Source: Catalinimonas alkaloidigena (lineage in GTDB: Bacteria; Bacteroidota; Bacteroidia; Cytophagales; Flexibacteraceae). Taken from it: a stretch of DNA of 64,000 nucleotides. The notes beneath the pieces were generated by a model. The model saw only the letters and a list, made by a program, of their open reading frames with translations, ran no database searches and was not told the DNA's origin. This document shows positions 38,101 through 46,346 of this stretch, in pieces. Position 1 is the first letter of the stretch. Each line of letters opens with the position of its first letter. The position numbers and the translations under genes are program-made. The stretch lies in assembly GCF_900100765.1 (NCBI RefSeq), contig NZ_FNFO01000001.1, forward strand, positions 744,001 through 808,000, read 5' to 3'.

Positions 38101-38176
38101 GCGTGAGCACGTGGCACAGCACGGCCATGATCGAAAGGCGCGCCCATCGACAAGTAGAGAGGAAGTGTAAACGCAT
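35171..38176 (-). CDS. Large exported GloVer-tandem-repeat protein with T9SS C-terminal domain
   Basis: 1001 aa from ATG 38176 (earlier starts extend through a non-conserved leader). Signal peptide ending near VPASAQ. Most of the chain (about 30-740) is a long array of beta-propeller-like repeats of the Gloeo_Verruco/GloVer type, with units such as LYGTTENGGTYQAG, TVTSQGGQYGYGSIV and LYGTAQDGGISPGG, each pairing with a DGS segment. Around 750-880 is a carbohydrate-binding-like beta-sandwich (AECAQFGSAWQ ... LDKLLIG). The last 75 residues form a type A sorting domain (YPNPTTGRFHV ... GIYLLQVQ), so it is secreted or displayed by type IX secretion. Ligand unknown. It is convergent with no other gene and probably stand-alone. 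Confidence 0.85.
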   Translation of the reverse strand: MRLHFLSTCRWARLSIMAVLCHVLTQVPASAQRLYGTTENGGTYQAGQLYSMNKDGSDFRVELEFPDVGYEPTDRPLVASDGTLYTVTSQGGQYGYGSIVRTHHDGSFALLYAFRPQDGRPQTGLQQGRDGNFYGFTATYFYRISPQGKLVVRRSLPPLEGQKPLERLVRDPNGFLYGVAAEGGKYGWGTAFRLRQSGDYKKLRDFHPQDGGRPVAAPIRVRNSLYGTTTGTVYRLDFDGTYRIVHRFAANASPLGGVVLAGDGYLYGLALVGYDVVVYRLAPSGSGFLYLNDPLHHRYDAYLMNPAVYDISEEPVPGTLIRNLTIGYDGRPYGYTFNAAQETVLEYDPAARGTIFKIDASNKYHYLQTTRHERPFVGLTYGPDGKFYVATDYYTSNFSTYRIPGQLVCYAPDGARKPVHGLGFPLGKQPDGNSLLLIGQSLYGTAQDGGISPGGLLFRYDLTDATYQILQDFTFGHPKGNLLYTGGTYLYGTIAQASTPALIGASGNLFRIRLDGSGYQQLGELYPANDGQDFYKAGFRWQVGLSQGKNGSFYTAYSGYDYYNGGYTSFGGSETNAIRFDSLGNQVQRIGRVETGYDEETYNESIENGFDFQGLTQAQDGYLYALASRGGTQDLGALVRFSPDGSEPFRKMLDFADVPGESPQGKLLAGRNGYLYGITATNVFRYHPGTAAYQSLHALEDGIGNLYWGQDGYLYGSTRQGVFRLRPDGSGFQQLYTFAAPVTTTGGVVLYEESTVPPVMAPLALEAECAQFGSAWQTNLHSTQASQGGYIFSTTYGHTPQGKASHRVRFQVDIANPGAYQIAARVKALSTNRNSFWVRVNDGPWTLWNGLPTGEAYQWSFFPEVHYTLPAGVATIDLEFREPYTQLDKLLIGQDLELPEGEGPQAHNCGERRDRSTQEATDLNAAVQVYPNPTTGRFHVVAPTDGTEIRLMDIRGQQLRNVAYQRTAEGWEINLQQHPAGIYLLQVQTAEGLLHQRIVKQ

Positions 38177-38687
38177 GGTGTTGTGGTGGAAGATGATTAC
38201 CCAAAAAACGAACCGCGCTTCGTGTAGCGAGCGTACGAGAAGCATCGGGAAGGCAATCTATAAAACTCTTCGGATGGAATTTTATTAACAAAATATAGTC
38301 TGAAAAAAAGCGCATTATTTTTTCAGAACCGCTTGGCATCAGGCAATTGAGTAGGAACCGGTTGCCATCAACCGAGGACGGGGCACAACCCCGAATCGAA
38401 CGATGCCCTTCTCGGCGCGAGACCTCTGTCATAGCAAGGCAAAAGAGGATTGCTTCGCCAAACGTCAGGTCTGCGAAGCAGGTCTCTCTTCAAAAAGGCA
38501 AGTGCGGTCAACGCGGTGGCGCTTAGTCCCGATCAAGGGCCGGAGGAAGGCGAAAGAAATGTGCAAAATCAGGCTGCAAGGCCGCGGCAAAAAACGTGAA
38601 TCGGGCCTGGGCAGAACTGGTGTTCAGGCCCTTATCTTTGCGCCCTTGCTTGCTTCCAACCCTGGGCACATGCGCCCGCGCGCCACC
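38177..38687. other. Gene-free stretch between the GloVer gene and the response regulator
   Basis: About 510 nt with no supported gene. It holds the divergent control regions. Near the right end, TATCTTTG (38633-38640) matches the Bacteroidota -7 element TAnnTTTG, 48 nt before the response-regulator ATG, although no TTG lies at the right distance upstream. A 7-bp inverted repeat GGGCCTG/CAGGCCC sits just before it. Frames leading into the response regulator are open from 38403 but show no conserved residues. Confidence 0.5.
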
Positions 38688-40028
38688 ATGAAAAATACGC
38701 TTCTCATTATCGACGATGAAAAAGACATCCGGCACCTGCTGGCCAAACTGCTCGAATACGAAGGTTACGAGGTGCTGACCACCGATAAAGCGAAGAGCGG
38801 GTTGCAGTTGCTCCAAGAACAACCGGTGCAGGTGGTGCTGTGTGATGTGAAATTGCCCGACGCCAATGGCATTGCGCTGGTGAAGGAAATCAAAACCCTT
38901 TCGCCGGAGACAGAGGTGATTTGCTTGACGGCATACGGTACCATTCAGGACGGCGTGCAGGCCATGAAAAACGGGGCGTTCGATTACCTGGTGAAAGGCG
39001 ATGATAACAACAAGATCATCCCGATGGTCAGCAAGGCGGAGGAAAAGGCCCGATTGCAATTCCGCATCAGAGAGCTGGAGCGTCGCGTGGCTCAAACGTA
39101 CGATTTCGACCAGATCATCGGCCACTCATCGCTGTTGCAGGCGGCCGTGCAACTGGCGCGGAAAGTAGCGCCCTCCGAAGCCACCGTGCTGCTGACCGGC
39201 CCCACCGGAACGGGCAAGGAAGTGTTTGCCCACGCCATTCATGCGGCCAGCACCCGCCGGCACCAAGCGTTCGTCGTGGTCAATTGCAGTGCCTTTGGGC
39301 GCGACCTACTGGAAAGCGAGCTGTTCGGCTACCGGACGGGGGCGTTTACCGGGGCTACGAAGGACAAGAAAGGCTTGTTTGAAGAGGCGCACCGGGGCAC
39401 CCTTTTCCTGGACGAAATCGGAGAATTGAACCTCGACCTGCAGGCGAAACTGCTGCGGGTGCTGGAGTCCGGGGCGTTTTTAAAAGTGGGCGATACCAAA
39501 GAGACACAGGTCGACGTGCGGGTGATCGCTGCCACCAACCGTCGCCTGGAAGAAGAGAGCCTGCAGGGAAAATTCCGGGAGGATCTGTTTTACCGCCTGT
39601 CGGTCTTTCAACTCAAACTGCCTTCCCTCAACGAACGAACGGAAGACATTCCGCTACTGACCGAGCATTTTGCCGCCCAGTTCGGACGGAAAACCGGAAA
39701 GAAAATCAACCACATTGACCGCGCCTACCTGGAAGCCCTGAAGAAACACACGTGGCGGGGAAACATCCGAGAACTGCGCAACCTCGTGGAGCGCTCGGTG
39801 ATTCTGGCCGACGGCGATACCCTGACGAAGGACCTGTTGCCGCTGGATTTCGAGGCGCTCCGACCAGGCGTATCGACCGGCTTGTTCGACCTCCACGAAG
39901 TCGAAAGGCGGCACATCCAACAGGTGCTGCAACACGTCCACGGCAACAAAACCAAAGCCGCCGCACTCCTGGGCATCGGCCTGTCGACGCTGTACCGACG
40001 CATGGAAGAAGATCAGATCGAAGGCTAG
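38688..40028 (+). CDS. Sigma-54-dependent response regulator (NtrC family)
   Basis: 446 aa from ATG 38688, just after the RATM residues of a longer open frame. Receiver domain 1-120 with acidic pocket D9-D10 and phosphoacceptor D53 (LCDVKLPD). An AAA+ domain follows (about 140-370): Walker A 171-178 (GPTGTGKE), the sigma-54 contact loop GAFTGA at 218-223, and Walker B 238-245 (TLFLDEIG). A C-terminal Fis-type helix-turn-helix ends the protein (NKTKAAALLGIGLSTLYRRM). It therefore activates RNA polymerase holding sigma-54. Position directly before the kdp operon, whose far end has a histidine kinase, suggests it is the regulator of Kdp, replacing KdpE, which belongs to the unrelated OmpR family. 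Confidence 0.93.
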   Translation: MKNTLLIIDDEKDIRHLLAKLLEYEGYEVLTTDKAKSGLQLLQEQPVQVVLCDVKLPDANGIALVKEIKTLSPETEVICLTAYGTIQDGVQAMKNGAFDYLVKGDDNNKIIPMVSKAEEKARLQFRIRELERRVAQTYDFDQIIGHSSLLQAAVQLARKVAPSEATVLLTGPTGTGKEVFAHAIHAASTRRHQAFVVVNCSAFGRDLLESELFGYRTGAFTGATKDKKGLFEEAHRGTLFLDEIGELNLDLQAKLLRVLESGAFLKVGDTKETQVDVRVIAATNRRLEEESLQGKFREDLFYRLSVFQLKLPSLNERTEDIPLLTEHFAAQFGRKTGKKINHIDRAYLEALKKHTWRGNIRELRNLVERSVILADGDTLTKDLLPLDFEALRPGVSTGLFDLHEVERRHIQQVLQHVHGNKTKAAALLGIGLSTLYRRMEEDQIEG

Positions 40029-40580
40029 GGAAATCGGACGACAACCCCTGCCGGTTGCCAAAAACGAGCGTGTCTACGCTCTATTTTTACCCCAGACCAT
40101 TGTGGTCCACAAGCGACGCACGCCTTGGGTCTGAGCGGCGCATATCCCATTTTTTTGCGTAGTTGCTCACAAATAAAGGTGTCTTCGAGGTTATCCCCAT
40201 CAGAAGGAGATGGCGGCCGGCCGCCCCGGTCGCTAGCGCTCGCCAGGACGTTTTTGAGTACATCATTCCCCATTCGATCTACTTCCATCCGTCGAAGTAA
40301 GTACTTCTCCCACCCTTTCATTTTGAGAAACCTTGTCAAAATGAAAGGGTCATTCCGCCTCACCCGTAAACGCTCTTTGCAGCATTTTATTTGTAAGGAT
40401 CTGGTTTTCAGATGATTGGCAAAAATCCGTGTCGGGATTGAATGCGTCGGCATTGGATTTGGCAGGGGGAAGGAGAAAATGAAAAGAGGTCGGCCCAAGC
40501 GAAGCCCCGCCCCATGACACAGCAAGTTTCCGGCGCGCTTTGCTTCAGCCGACCGAGTACCACTTAACCATCCCTGCTGT
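40029..40580. promoter_or_regulatory. Long non-coding leader region of the kdp operon, with a 15-bp inverted repeat
   Basis: 552 nt without a supported gene. A perfect 15-bp inverted repeat, ACCCTTTCATTTTGA (40312-40326) and its complement (40336-40350), has a 9-nt loop, and a 13-nt palindrome, TTGTGGTCCACAA, lies at 40100-40112. These could be binding sites of the sigma-54 regulator (whose sites usually lie 100-200 bp upstream) or, for the hairpin, an attenuator or terminator of the regulator gene. No good -24/-12 (TGGCAC-N5-TTGC) match was found by eye. Confidence 0.4.
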
Positions 40581-40682
40581 ATGGATATCCTGATGACACT
40601 CGCCATGCTTCTGCTGGCCGGAGCTGTTTTCGGACTGCTGTATCGGTCCGTCGACTATTTCCAACACCTGTTAAAAAAATAA
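40581..40682 (+). CDS. Micro-ORF, 33-aa single-helix membrane peptide before kdpF
   Basis: ATG 40581 to TAA 40682. Encodes one hydrophobic helix (MTLAMLLLAGAVFGLLYRSV) with a lysine-ended C-terminus (DYFQHLLKK). It precedes KdpF by 4 nt. Not itself KdpF-like in its C-terminus, which lacks the HPEKF ending. May be an extra small subunit of the K+ ATPase or a leader peptide whose translation couples to kdpF. Too small for firm support beyond position, start/stop spacing and hydrophobic pattern. Confidence 0.5.
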   Translation: MDILMTLAMLLLAGAVFGLLYRSVDYFQHLLKK

Positions 40683-40686
40683 CGCC

Positions 40687-40764
40687 ATGATCGTCTTATT
40701 GCTGGTCGCCCTGGCGGCCTTCGGCTACCTGTTTTACGCCATGGTTCATCCCGAAAAATTTTAA
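40687..40764 (+). CDS. kdpF: KdpF, small subunit of the potassium-transporting ATPase
   Basis: 25 aa: one transmembrane helix (VLLLVALAAFGYLFYAM) ending in HPEKF, the usual end of KdpF. It stabilises the KdpABC complex in the inner membrane. It lies 4 nt after the 33-aa micro-ORF and 4 nt before kdpA, so the three are tightly coupled. Confidence 0.85.
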   Translation: MIVLLLVALAAFGYLFYAMVHPEKF

Positions 40765-40768
40765 GCCG

Positions 40769-42463
40769 ATGACTACCGAAATCCTAGGCGTGAGTTTCAC
40801 CTTCTTCCTATCCGTTGTACTGGCCTGGCCGCTGGGTAAGTACCTGACCCGGGTGTTTCGGGGCGAGGCCACCTGGCTGGACTTTCTGGCCCCTGTGGAA
40901 AGGGGAATTTTCCAGCTGGCGGGCGTAGACCCCAACCGCCTCATGGACTGGCGGCAAAACCTGAAAGCGCTGCTGGGCCTCAACGCCGGTTTCTTTGTCC
41001 TGGCCTTTCTAGCACTGGTGTGGCAGGGCCGACAACCCTTCTGGAATCCGGTAGGCCTTGGCAACTGGGAGCCGACCCTGGCCTTCAACACGGCCGTCAG
41101 CTTCGTAACCAATACCAACCTGCAACACTACAGCGGCGAAACCGGGGCTTCGTATTTCACTCAACTGCTCGTCTTCTGCTGGTTGCAGTTTGTCAGCGCC
41201 GGCACGGGGATGGCTGCCTGCGCCCTGCTGTTTCAGGGCCTGAAAAACCGGACTGGCCACCACCTGGGCAACTTCTATGCGCTGATGCTTAAAAGCTGCA
41301 CCCGCGTGCTGCTGCCGCTGGCGATGGGGCTGTCGCTCTTCCTGACGTTCCAGGGCGTGCCGACTCACTTCACGGGGTTGCAGGACGTGACCACGCTGGA
41401 AGGGGAGGCGATGCGAGTGGCGAGCGGACCGGCGGCACCGATGATCGCCATCAAGCAGCTGGGCACCAACGGAGGCGGCTTCTTCGGTCCCAACGCCGCC
41501 CATCCGTTCGAGAACCCCACGTACCTGACCAACCTGGCCGAAAACGTCGCCATTCTCCTGCTTCCCATGGCCCTGGTCTTTGCCTTCGGGTTCTACCTGG
41601 AGCGGCGAACGCTGGCGCTGCGTTTTTTCGGGATCATGACGCTGCTGTTTGTCACCTTCGTGGCGATCTCCGTGACGGTCGAGACGAAGGGCAACCCGGC
41701 ACTTTCCGCGCTGGGGCTCGCGGCCGGTCAGCCCAATCTGGAAGGGAAGGAAGTTCGGCTCGGGGCGGCGGCGGCGGCCTTCTGGGGCGTGTCGACCACG
41801 TCGACCTCCAACGGCTCGGTCAACAGCATGCACGACAGCCATACGCCGCTTTCCGGGGGCATCTTTTTGCTGGACATGTTCATCAACGCCATCTACGGCG
41901 GGGTGGGCGTGGGGCTGATCAACTTCATGGTGTTCGTTGTGGTCGCGGTGTTTATCGCCGGGCAGATGATCGGCCGGACCCCCGACCTGCTGGGCAAGAA
42001 AATCGAAGCGCCGGAGGTCACAATCGCGGCCCTGGTGGTGATCCTCCACCCGCTGCTGATTCTGGCGGGCACGGCCCTGGCCAGCATGGGCATCGTTCAA
42101 CATCCGGGCTACGGCTGGCTCCACAATCCTACCTATCACGGCTTTTCCGAAATGCTCTACGAGGCGACCTCGGCTGCGGCCAACAACGGCTCCGGCCTGG
42201 AAGGACTGGGTGACAATACCCCCTTCTGGAACCTGCTCACCGGCATTTTAATGCTCCTGGGACGTTACCTGCCCATCATCGGCCCGTTGGCGCTGGTGGG
42301 GTCGCTGGCGGCGAAAAAGCCCGTCCCCGTCACGGCCGGTTCGCTGCCTCTGGAGAGTCCGGCGTTCGGGGCGGTGCTGCTGGCCGTGATTCTGATCGTG
42401 GCGGCACTGGCTTTTTTCCCGGCGCTCGTCCTGGGACCGCTGGCAGACTACTTCACGTTTTAG
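40769..42463 (+). CDS. kdpA: KdpA, potassium-binding channel subunit of the Kdp ATPase
   Basis: 564 aa, about ten transmembrane helices. The four selectivity-filter-like loops are recognisable: [44 protein letters not shown] and [13 protein letters not shown], the normal set for KdpA. K+ enters here from the periplasm and passes to KdpB. Starts 4 nt after kdpF; kdpB begins 10 nt downstream. Confidence 0.97.
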   Translation: MTTEILGVSFTFFLSVVLAWPLGKYLTRVFRGEATWLDFLAPVERGIFQLAGVDPNRLMDWRQNLKALLGLNAGFFVLAFLALVWQGRQPFWNPVGLGNWEPTLAFNTAVSFVTNTNLQHYSGETGASYFTQLLVFCWLQFVSAGTGMAACALLFQGLKNRTGHHLGNFYALMLKSCTRVLLPLAMGLSLFLTFQGVPTHFTGLQDVTTLEGEAMRVASGPAAPMIAIKQLGTNGGGFFGPNAAHPFENPTYLTNLAENVAILLLPMALVFAFGFYLERRTLALRFFGIMTLLFVTFVAISVTVETKGNPALSALGLAAGQPNLEGKEVRLGAAAAAFWGVSTTSTSNGSVNSMHDSHTPLSGGIFLLDMFINAIYGGVGVGLINFMVFVVVAVFIAGQMIGRTPDLLGKKIEAPEVTIAALVVILHPLLILAGTALASMGIVQHPGYGWLHNPTYHGFSEMLYEATSAAANNGSGLEGLGDNTPFWNLLTGILMLLGRYLPIIGPLALVGSLAAKKPVPVTAGSLPLESPAFGAVLLAVILIVAALAFFPALVLGPLADYFTF

Positions 42464-42473
42464 CATTACACAC

Positions 42474-44510
42474 ATGTCTACTCATCAACATTCGTCTTTG
42501 TTCCGTGGCGAGACGGTGACGCAGGCGCTGCGGCAGTCGTTCATCAAACTCAGCCCGGCACGGATGATCAAAAATCCGGTCATGTTCATGGTCGAACTGG
42601 GCACCGCCATCATGCTCCTGGTGACCCTGCTGTCCGGGGTGACGACCCACGCCAGCCTGGGTAGCGTCGGGTACAACGCGGTGATCACGTTACTTCTGTT
42701 CCTGACCGTCCTGTTCGGGAATTTTGCGGAGGCCATCGCCGAGGCACGGGGCAAGGCTCAGGCCGAGACGTTGCGCAAAACCCGCCGGGACACCCAGGCC
42801 AAACGCCTCAACCCGGACGGCTCCCTGACCGAAGTCTCTGCTGCCGAACTGAAAAAAGGCGACGTATTTCTGGCCGAAGCCGGCGACGTGATTCCGGCCG
42901 ACGGCGAGATCATCGAAGGGCTGGCGTCCATCGACGAGTCGGCCATTACCGGAGAGTCGGCGCCCGTGATCCGGGAGGCGGACACCGACCGGAGCAGCGT
43001 GATCGGGGGGACCCTGGTGCTGTCCGATCAGATCAACGTGCAGGTGACGACCCAGCCCGGCGAAAGTTTTCTGGACAAAATGATCGCCCTGGTGGAGGGC
43101 GCCAACCGCCAGAAGACGCCCAACGAAATCGCCCTGACCATTCTGCTGGCCAGTTTCACGATGGTTTTTCTGATCGTGACGGTGACGTTGCAACCCTTCG
43201 CCGCTTCTGCCAATACCCCGATTACCATTGCGTCCCTGCTGGCGCTGTTCGTGTGCCTGATCCCGACCACCATCGGCGGGCTGCTGTCGGCCATCGGCAT
43301 CGCTGGGATGGACCGCGCCCTGCGTGCCAACCTCATCGCCAAATCGGGCAAGGCGGTCGAAACGGCCGGGGACATCGACACGCTTCTGCTGGACAAGACC
43401 GGCACCATTACCCTCGGCAACCGGAAGGCCACCGGCTTTTACCCCTACAACGGGTTGAGCGAAGAGGCGTTCGTTCGCAGCGCGGTGCTCAGCTCCTTGG
43501 CCGATGCGACGCCGGAAGGAAAATCCATCGTGGAACTGGCCCGCACGCGCAACGTCACCGTAGAGCCGGACGGGCTGGAGGGAGCCTCGTTTGTCAAGTT
43601 CAGCGCGGAAACCCGCATGAGCGGCGTGGACCTGCCCGACGGTCGGCAGGTGCGGAAAGGAGCCTGGGATGCGATCTGCCGGTGGTCGGACAACCGCGCC
43701 GACCTGCCGTTGCTGGAAGCGAAGGTCAAGGAGATTGCAGGGAACGGCGGGACGCCGCTGGCCCTAGCCGTCGACAAGAAAGCGCTGGGCGTGATTCAAC
43801 TGGAAGACATCGTCAAACCCGGCATTCAGGAACGCTTCGCGCGGCTGCGGAAGATGGGTGTAAAAACGGTGATGGTGACCGGCGACAACCCGCTCACGGC
43901 CGCCTACATCGCCCGGCAGGCGGGGGTGGACGACTTCATTGCCGAGGCCCGGCCCGAAGACAAGCTCCACTACATCCGGCAGGAACAGCAGCAGGGCAAA
44001 CTGGTCGCCATGATGGGAGACGGCACCAACGACGCGCCCGCCCTGGCCCAGGCCGACGTGGGGGTGGCGATGAACAGCGGGACGCAGGCCGCCAAAGAAG
44101 CGGCGAACATGGTGGACCTGGACAGCGACCCGACCAAGCTGCTGGAGGTGATCGAGATCGGGAAGCAATTGCTGATCACCCGGGGCAACGTCACCACCTT
44201 CTCCATCGCCAACGACGTCGCCAAATACTTTGCCATCGTGCCGGCGCTGTTTGCGGCCTCCATTCCGGGCCTCAACGCCCTGAACCTCATGCGTCTGGCC
44301 ACGCCGGAGTCGGCCATCCTGTCGGCGGTGATCTTCAACGCAATCATCATTCCCCTGCTGATTCCGCTGGCGCTGCGCGGGGTTTCTTACCGCCCGGTGG
44401 GAGCCGCTGCACTACTCACCCGAAATCTCCTGATCTATGGCCTCGGCGGGGTGATCGTGCCGTTCGTCGGCATCAAGGCGATCGACTTGTTGTTGGGCCT
44501 GGTACGTTAA
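42474..44510 (+). CDS. kdpB: KdpB, P-type ATPase subunit of the Kdp complex
   Basis: 678 aa. P-type ATPase motifs: TGES at 159-162 (the serine S162 position is the one phosphorylated in Escherichia coli KdpB during inhibition), phosphorylation site D307 in [11 protein letters not shown], and the hinge [13 protein letters not shown]. Seven transmembrane helices are expected. It drives K+ uptake at low external K+ using ATP. Starts 10 nt after kdpA. Confidence 0.97.
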   Translation: MSTHQHSSLFRGETVTQALRQSFIKLSPARMIKNPVMFMVELGTAIMLLVTLLSGVTTHASLGSVGYNAVITLLLFLTVLFGNFAEAIAEARGKAQAETLRKTRRDTQAKRLNPDGSLTEVSAAELKKGDVFLAEAGDVIPADGEIIEGLASIDESAITGESAPVIREADTDRSSVIGGTLVLSDQINVQVTTQPGESFLDKMIALVEGANRQKTPNEIALTILLASFTMVFLIVTVTLQPFAASANTPITIASLLALFVCLIPTTIGGLLSAIGIAGMDRALRANLIAKSGKAVETAGDIDTLLLDKTGTITLGNRKATGFYPYNGLSEEAFVRSAVLSSLADATPEGKSIVELARTRNVTVEPDGLEGASFVKFSAETRMSGVDLPDGRQVRKGAWDAICRWSDNRADLPLLEAKVKEIAGNGGTPLALAVDKKALGVIQLEDIVKPGIQERFARLRKMGVKTVMVTGDNPLTAAYIARQAGVDDFIAEARPEDKLHYIRQEQQQGKLVAMMGDGTNDAPALAQADVGVAMNSGTQAAKEAANMVDLDSDPTKLLEVIEIGKQLLITRGNVTTFSIANDVAKYFAIVPALFAASIPGLNALNLMRLATPESAILSAVIFNAIIIPLLIPLALRGVSYRPVGAAALLTRNLLIYGLGGVIVPFVGIKAIDLLLGLVR

Positions 44511-44530
44511 TCTTTTGAACCCAACGAATT

Positions 44531-45106
44531 ATGAAGACCCTCCGAATTCCCTTGGTGTTGAGTCTGATCACCCTGCTGCTGTTTGGGGTGCTGTATCCCC
44601 TGACGATGGTGGGATTGGGGCGGCTGATGCCCCACCGCGCCGCCGGTTTGCCGATTGAACGAGACGGCGTTCTCGTCGGGTTCGAAGCCATCGGGCAGCC
44701 CTTTCATCGTGCCCACTACTTCTGGGGGCGACCGTCGGCGGTCGAATACAATGCGGCTGCGACCGGCGGCTCGAACCTGGCACCCACCAACCCCGAGTTC
44801 CTGGCACTGGTGCAGGCCCGCATCGACACGCTGGTGAAGTACCATCCGGGACTGATGCCCGCGCAAATTCCTGTCGAACTTGTTACCGCATCCGGGTCTG
44901 GGCTCGATCCGCACATCAGCCGGGCAGGGGCCTTGCTGCAAGTCGGCCGGATTGCTGCGGCGCGCGGGATGGCCGTGGGGACCCTCCGCCAGTTGGTAGA
45001 GGCGCATACCGAGCCGCCGCTCTGGGGAGCCTTGGGGCCTGCCGGGCGGGTCAACGTAGTACGGCTTAACTTAGCCCTGGATGCGCTGGCTGTCGCCCCG
45101 CGGTGA
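44531..45106 (+). CDS. kdpC: KdpC, accessory subunit of the Kdp ATPase
   Basis: 191 aa: one N-terminal transmembrane helix (LVLSLITLLLFGVLYPLTMV) and a soluble extracytoplasmic domain with the conserved GGSNLAPTNPE and VTASGSGLDPHIS blocks of KdpC. It helps to hold K+ binding in the complex. Starts 20 nt after kdpB, followed by a 34-nt gap and the porin gene. Confidence 0.96.
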   Translation: MKTLRIPLVLSLITLLLFGVLYPLTMVGLGRLMPHRAAGLPIERDGVLVGFEAIGQPFHRAHYFWGRPSAVEYNAAATGGSNLAPTNPEFLALVQARIDTLVKYHPGLMPAQIPVELVTASGSGLDPHISRAGALLQVGRIAAARGMAVGTLRQLVEAHTEPPLWGALGPAGRVNVVRLNLALDALAVAPR

Positions 45107-45140
45107 ACCGGAGCATCCTGACCTACAACCCTCAAGCACC

Positions 45141-46307
45141 ATGAACCTGAATTCAAGACGGATTGCCTCGCCCCACCACAACGCGGTCTTAGACCATCGC
45201 TTTTCTTCCATTGTAAGGTGGAGAACGTGGCTGGGCTGCCTCGTGCTGGCAGTGTTGTGGGGAGGGGGGACTACCCTGCGGGCGCAGGACAGTACCGCCC
45301 GCTCGCCGTGGCAATGGAGCGGCTACCTGGAAGCCTATTACCTCTACGATGTGGGACAACCGGACGATCACACCCGCCCCGACTTTGTCTATGCCTTCAA
45401 CCGCCACAACGAAGTGAACCTGAACATCGGCTACCTGAAAGCGGCTTACCAGACCGACCGGGTCCGGGCGAACCTGGCGCTGATGACCGGCACCTACGCC
45501 AACGCCAACTTGGCCGCCGAACCGGGCGTGCTCAAAAATCTTTACGAAGCCTCTGTCGGCGTCCGGCTCTCTCGGCAGCATGCGCTCTGGGTAGACGCCG
45601 GCATCTTCCCTTCGCACATCGGGTTCGAAAGCGCGGTGGGCGCAGTGTGCTGGACGCTGACCCGCTCCCTGCTGGCCGACAATTCGCCTTACTTCGAAAG
45701 CGGTGCGAAACTCTCCTACACGTCGGCCGACGGCGCCTGGCTGGTCAGTGGGCTGGTGCTCAACGGCTGGCAGCGGATACAGCGCCTGGCGGGCAACCAG
45801 ACGCCCGCCTTCGGACATCAGGTGACGTTTACGCCTTCGGAGCGCATCACCCTGAACAGCAGTTCTTTTGTCGGCAGCGACACGCCCGACTCGGTCAGGC
45901 AGATGCGGTATTTCCACGATTTCTACGGGCAGTTTCAACTCACGCGGCGGTGGGGGCTGATCGTGGGGTTCGACCTGGGAGCACAGCAGCAAGCCAAAGG
46001 GAGTCGCCGGTACCACACCTGGTACGCCCCGGTGCTGATCGCCCGCTGGCAGGCCGGGGAAAAGCTGCACGTGGCTGCGCGGGGCGAATATTACGCCGAT
46101 CCGCACCAGGTGATCGTCCCTACGGATACTCCGCACGGATTCCGGACGTGCGGCTACTCGGCCAACCTCGACTATCGGCTCACCGAACAGGTCCTTTGGC
46201 GACTGGAAGGCCGCCGCCTGACCAGCAAAGACCGGATTTTTACCGACCACGGGACGCCTGCGAGGGCAAACTTCGCCCTGTCGACCTCCTTGTCCGCTAC
46301 GTTCTAG
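45141..46307 (+). CDS. Outer-membrane beta-barrel porin in the kdp operon
   Basis: 388 aa from ATG 45141 (upstream in-frame starts overlap kdpC). A signal peptide (LGCLVLAVLWGGGTTLRAQ) is followed by alternating aromatic strands of a 16-18-stranded barrel: WSGYLEAYYLYDVG, LNIGYLKAAYQT, ALWVDAGIFPSHIGFE, YFESGAKLSYTS, with a terminal ALSTSLSATF ending in F. It resembles the BBP2/porin family of Bacteroidota. Its place between kdpC and the KdpD-like sensor suggests it supplies K+ across the outer membrane to the Kdp pump; that is inference. Confidence 0.82.
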   Translation: MNLNSRRIASPHHNAVLDHRFSSIVRWRTWLGCLVLAVLWGGGTTLRAQDSTARSPWQWSGYLEAYYLYDVGQPDDHTRPDFVYAFNRHNEVNLNIGYLKAAYQTDRVRANLALMTGTYANANLAAEPGVLKNLYEASVGVRLSRQHALWVDAGIFPSHIGFESAVGAVCWTLTRSLLADNSPYFESGAKLSYTSADGAWLVSGLVLNGWQRIQRLAGNQTPAFGHQVTFTPSERITLNSSSFVGSDTPDSVRQMRYFHDFYGQFQLTRRWGLIVGFDLGAQQQAKGSRRYHTWYAPVLIARWQAGEKLHVAARGEYYADPHQVIVPTDTPHGFRTCGYSANLDYRLTEQVLWRLEGRRLTSKDRIFTDHGTPARANFALSTSLSATF

Positions 46308-46346
46308 GAAGATCCCAGGGGCTGTCACATAATACGGAAAGGAGAG

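Noticed and set aside
38403-38687. An N-terminal extension of the response regulator.
   Set aside because: The extra 95 residues are basic and without conserved character; the receiver domain starts at ATG 38688.
40445-40560. A TTGGCAGGGGGAAGG motif and a CCGGCGCGCTTTGC motif that resemble a -24/-12 sigma-54 promoter upstream of kdpF.
   Set aside because: The first lacks the GC at the -12 place and the second has GG and GC two bases too close.
40025-40606. A minus-strand open frame of 193 codons across the kdp leader.
   Set aside because: No family, mixed composition, and it spans the regulatory hairpin; probably chance. It is listed only because it covers a region otherwise lacking genes.
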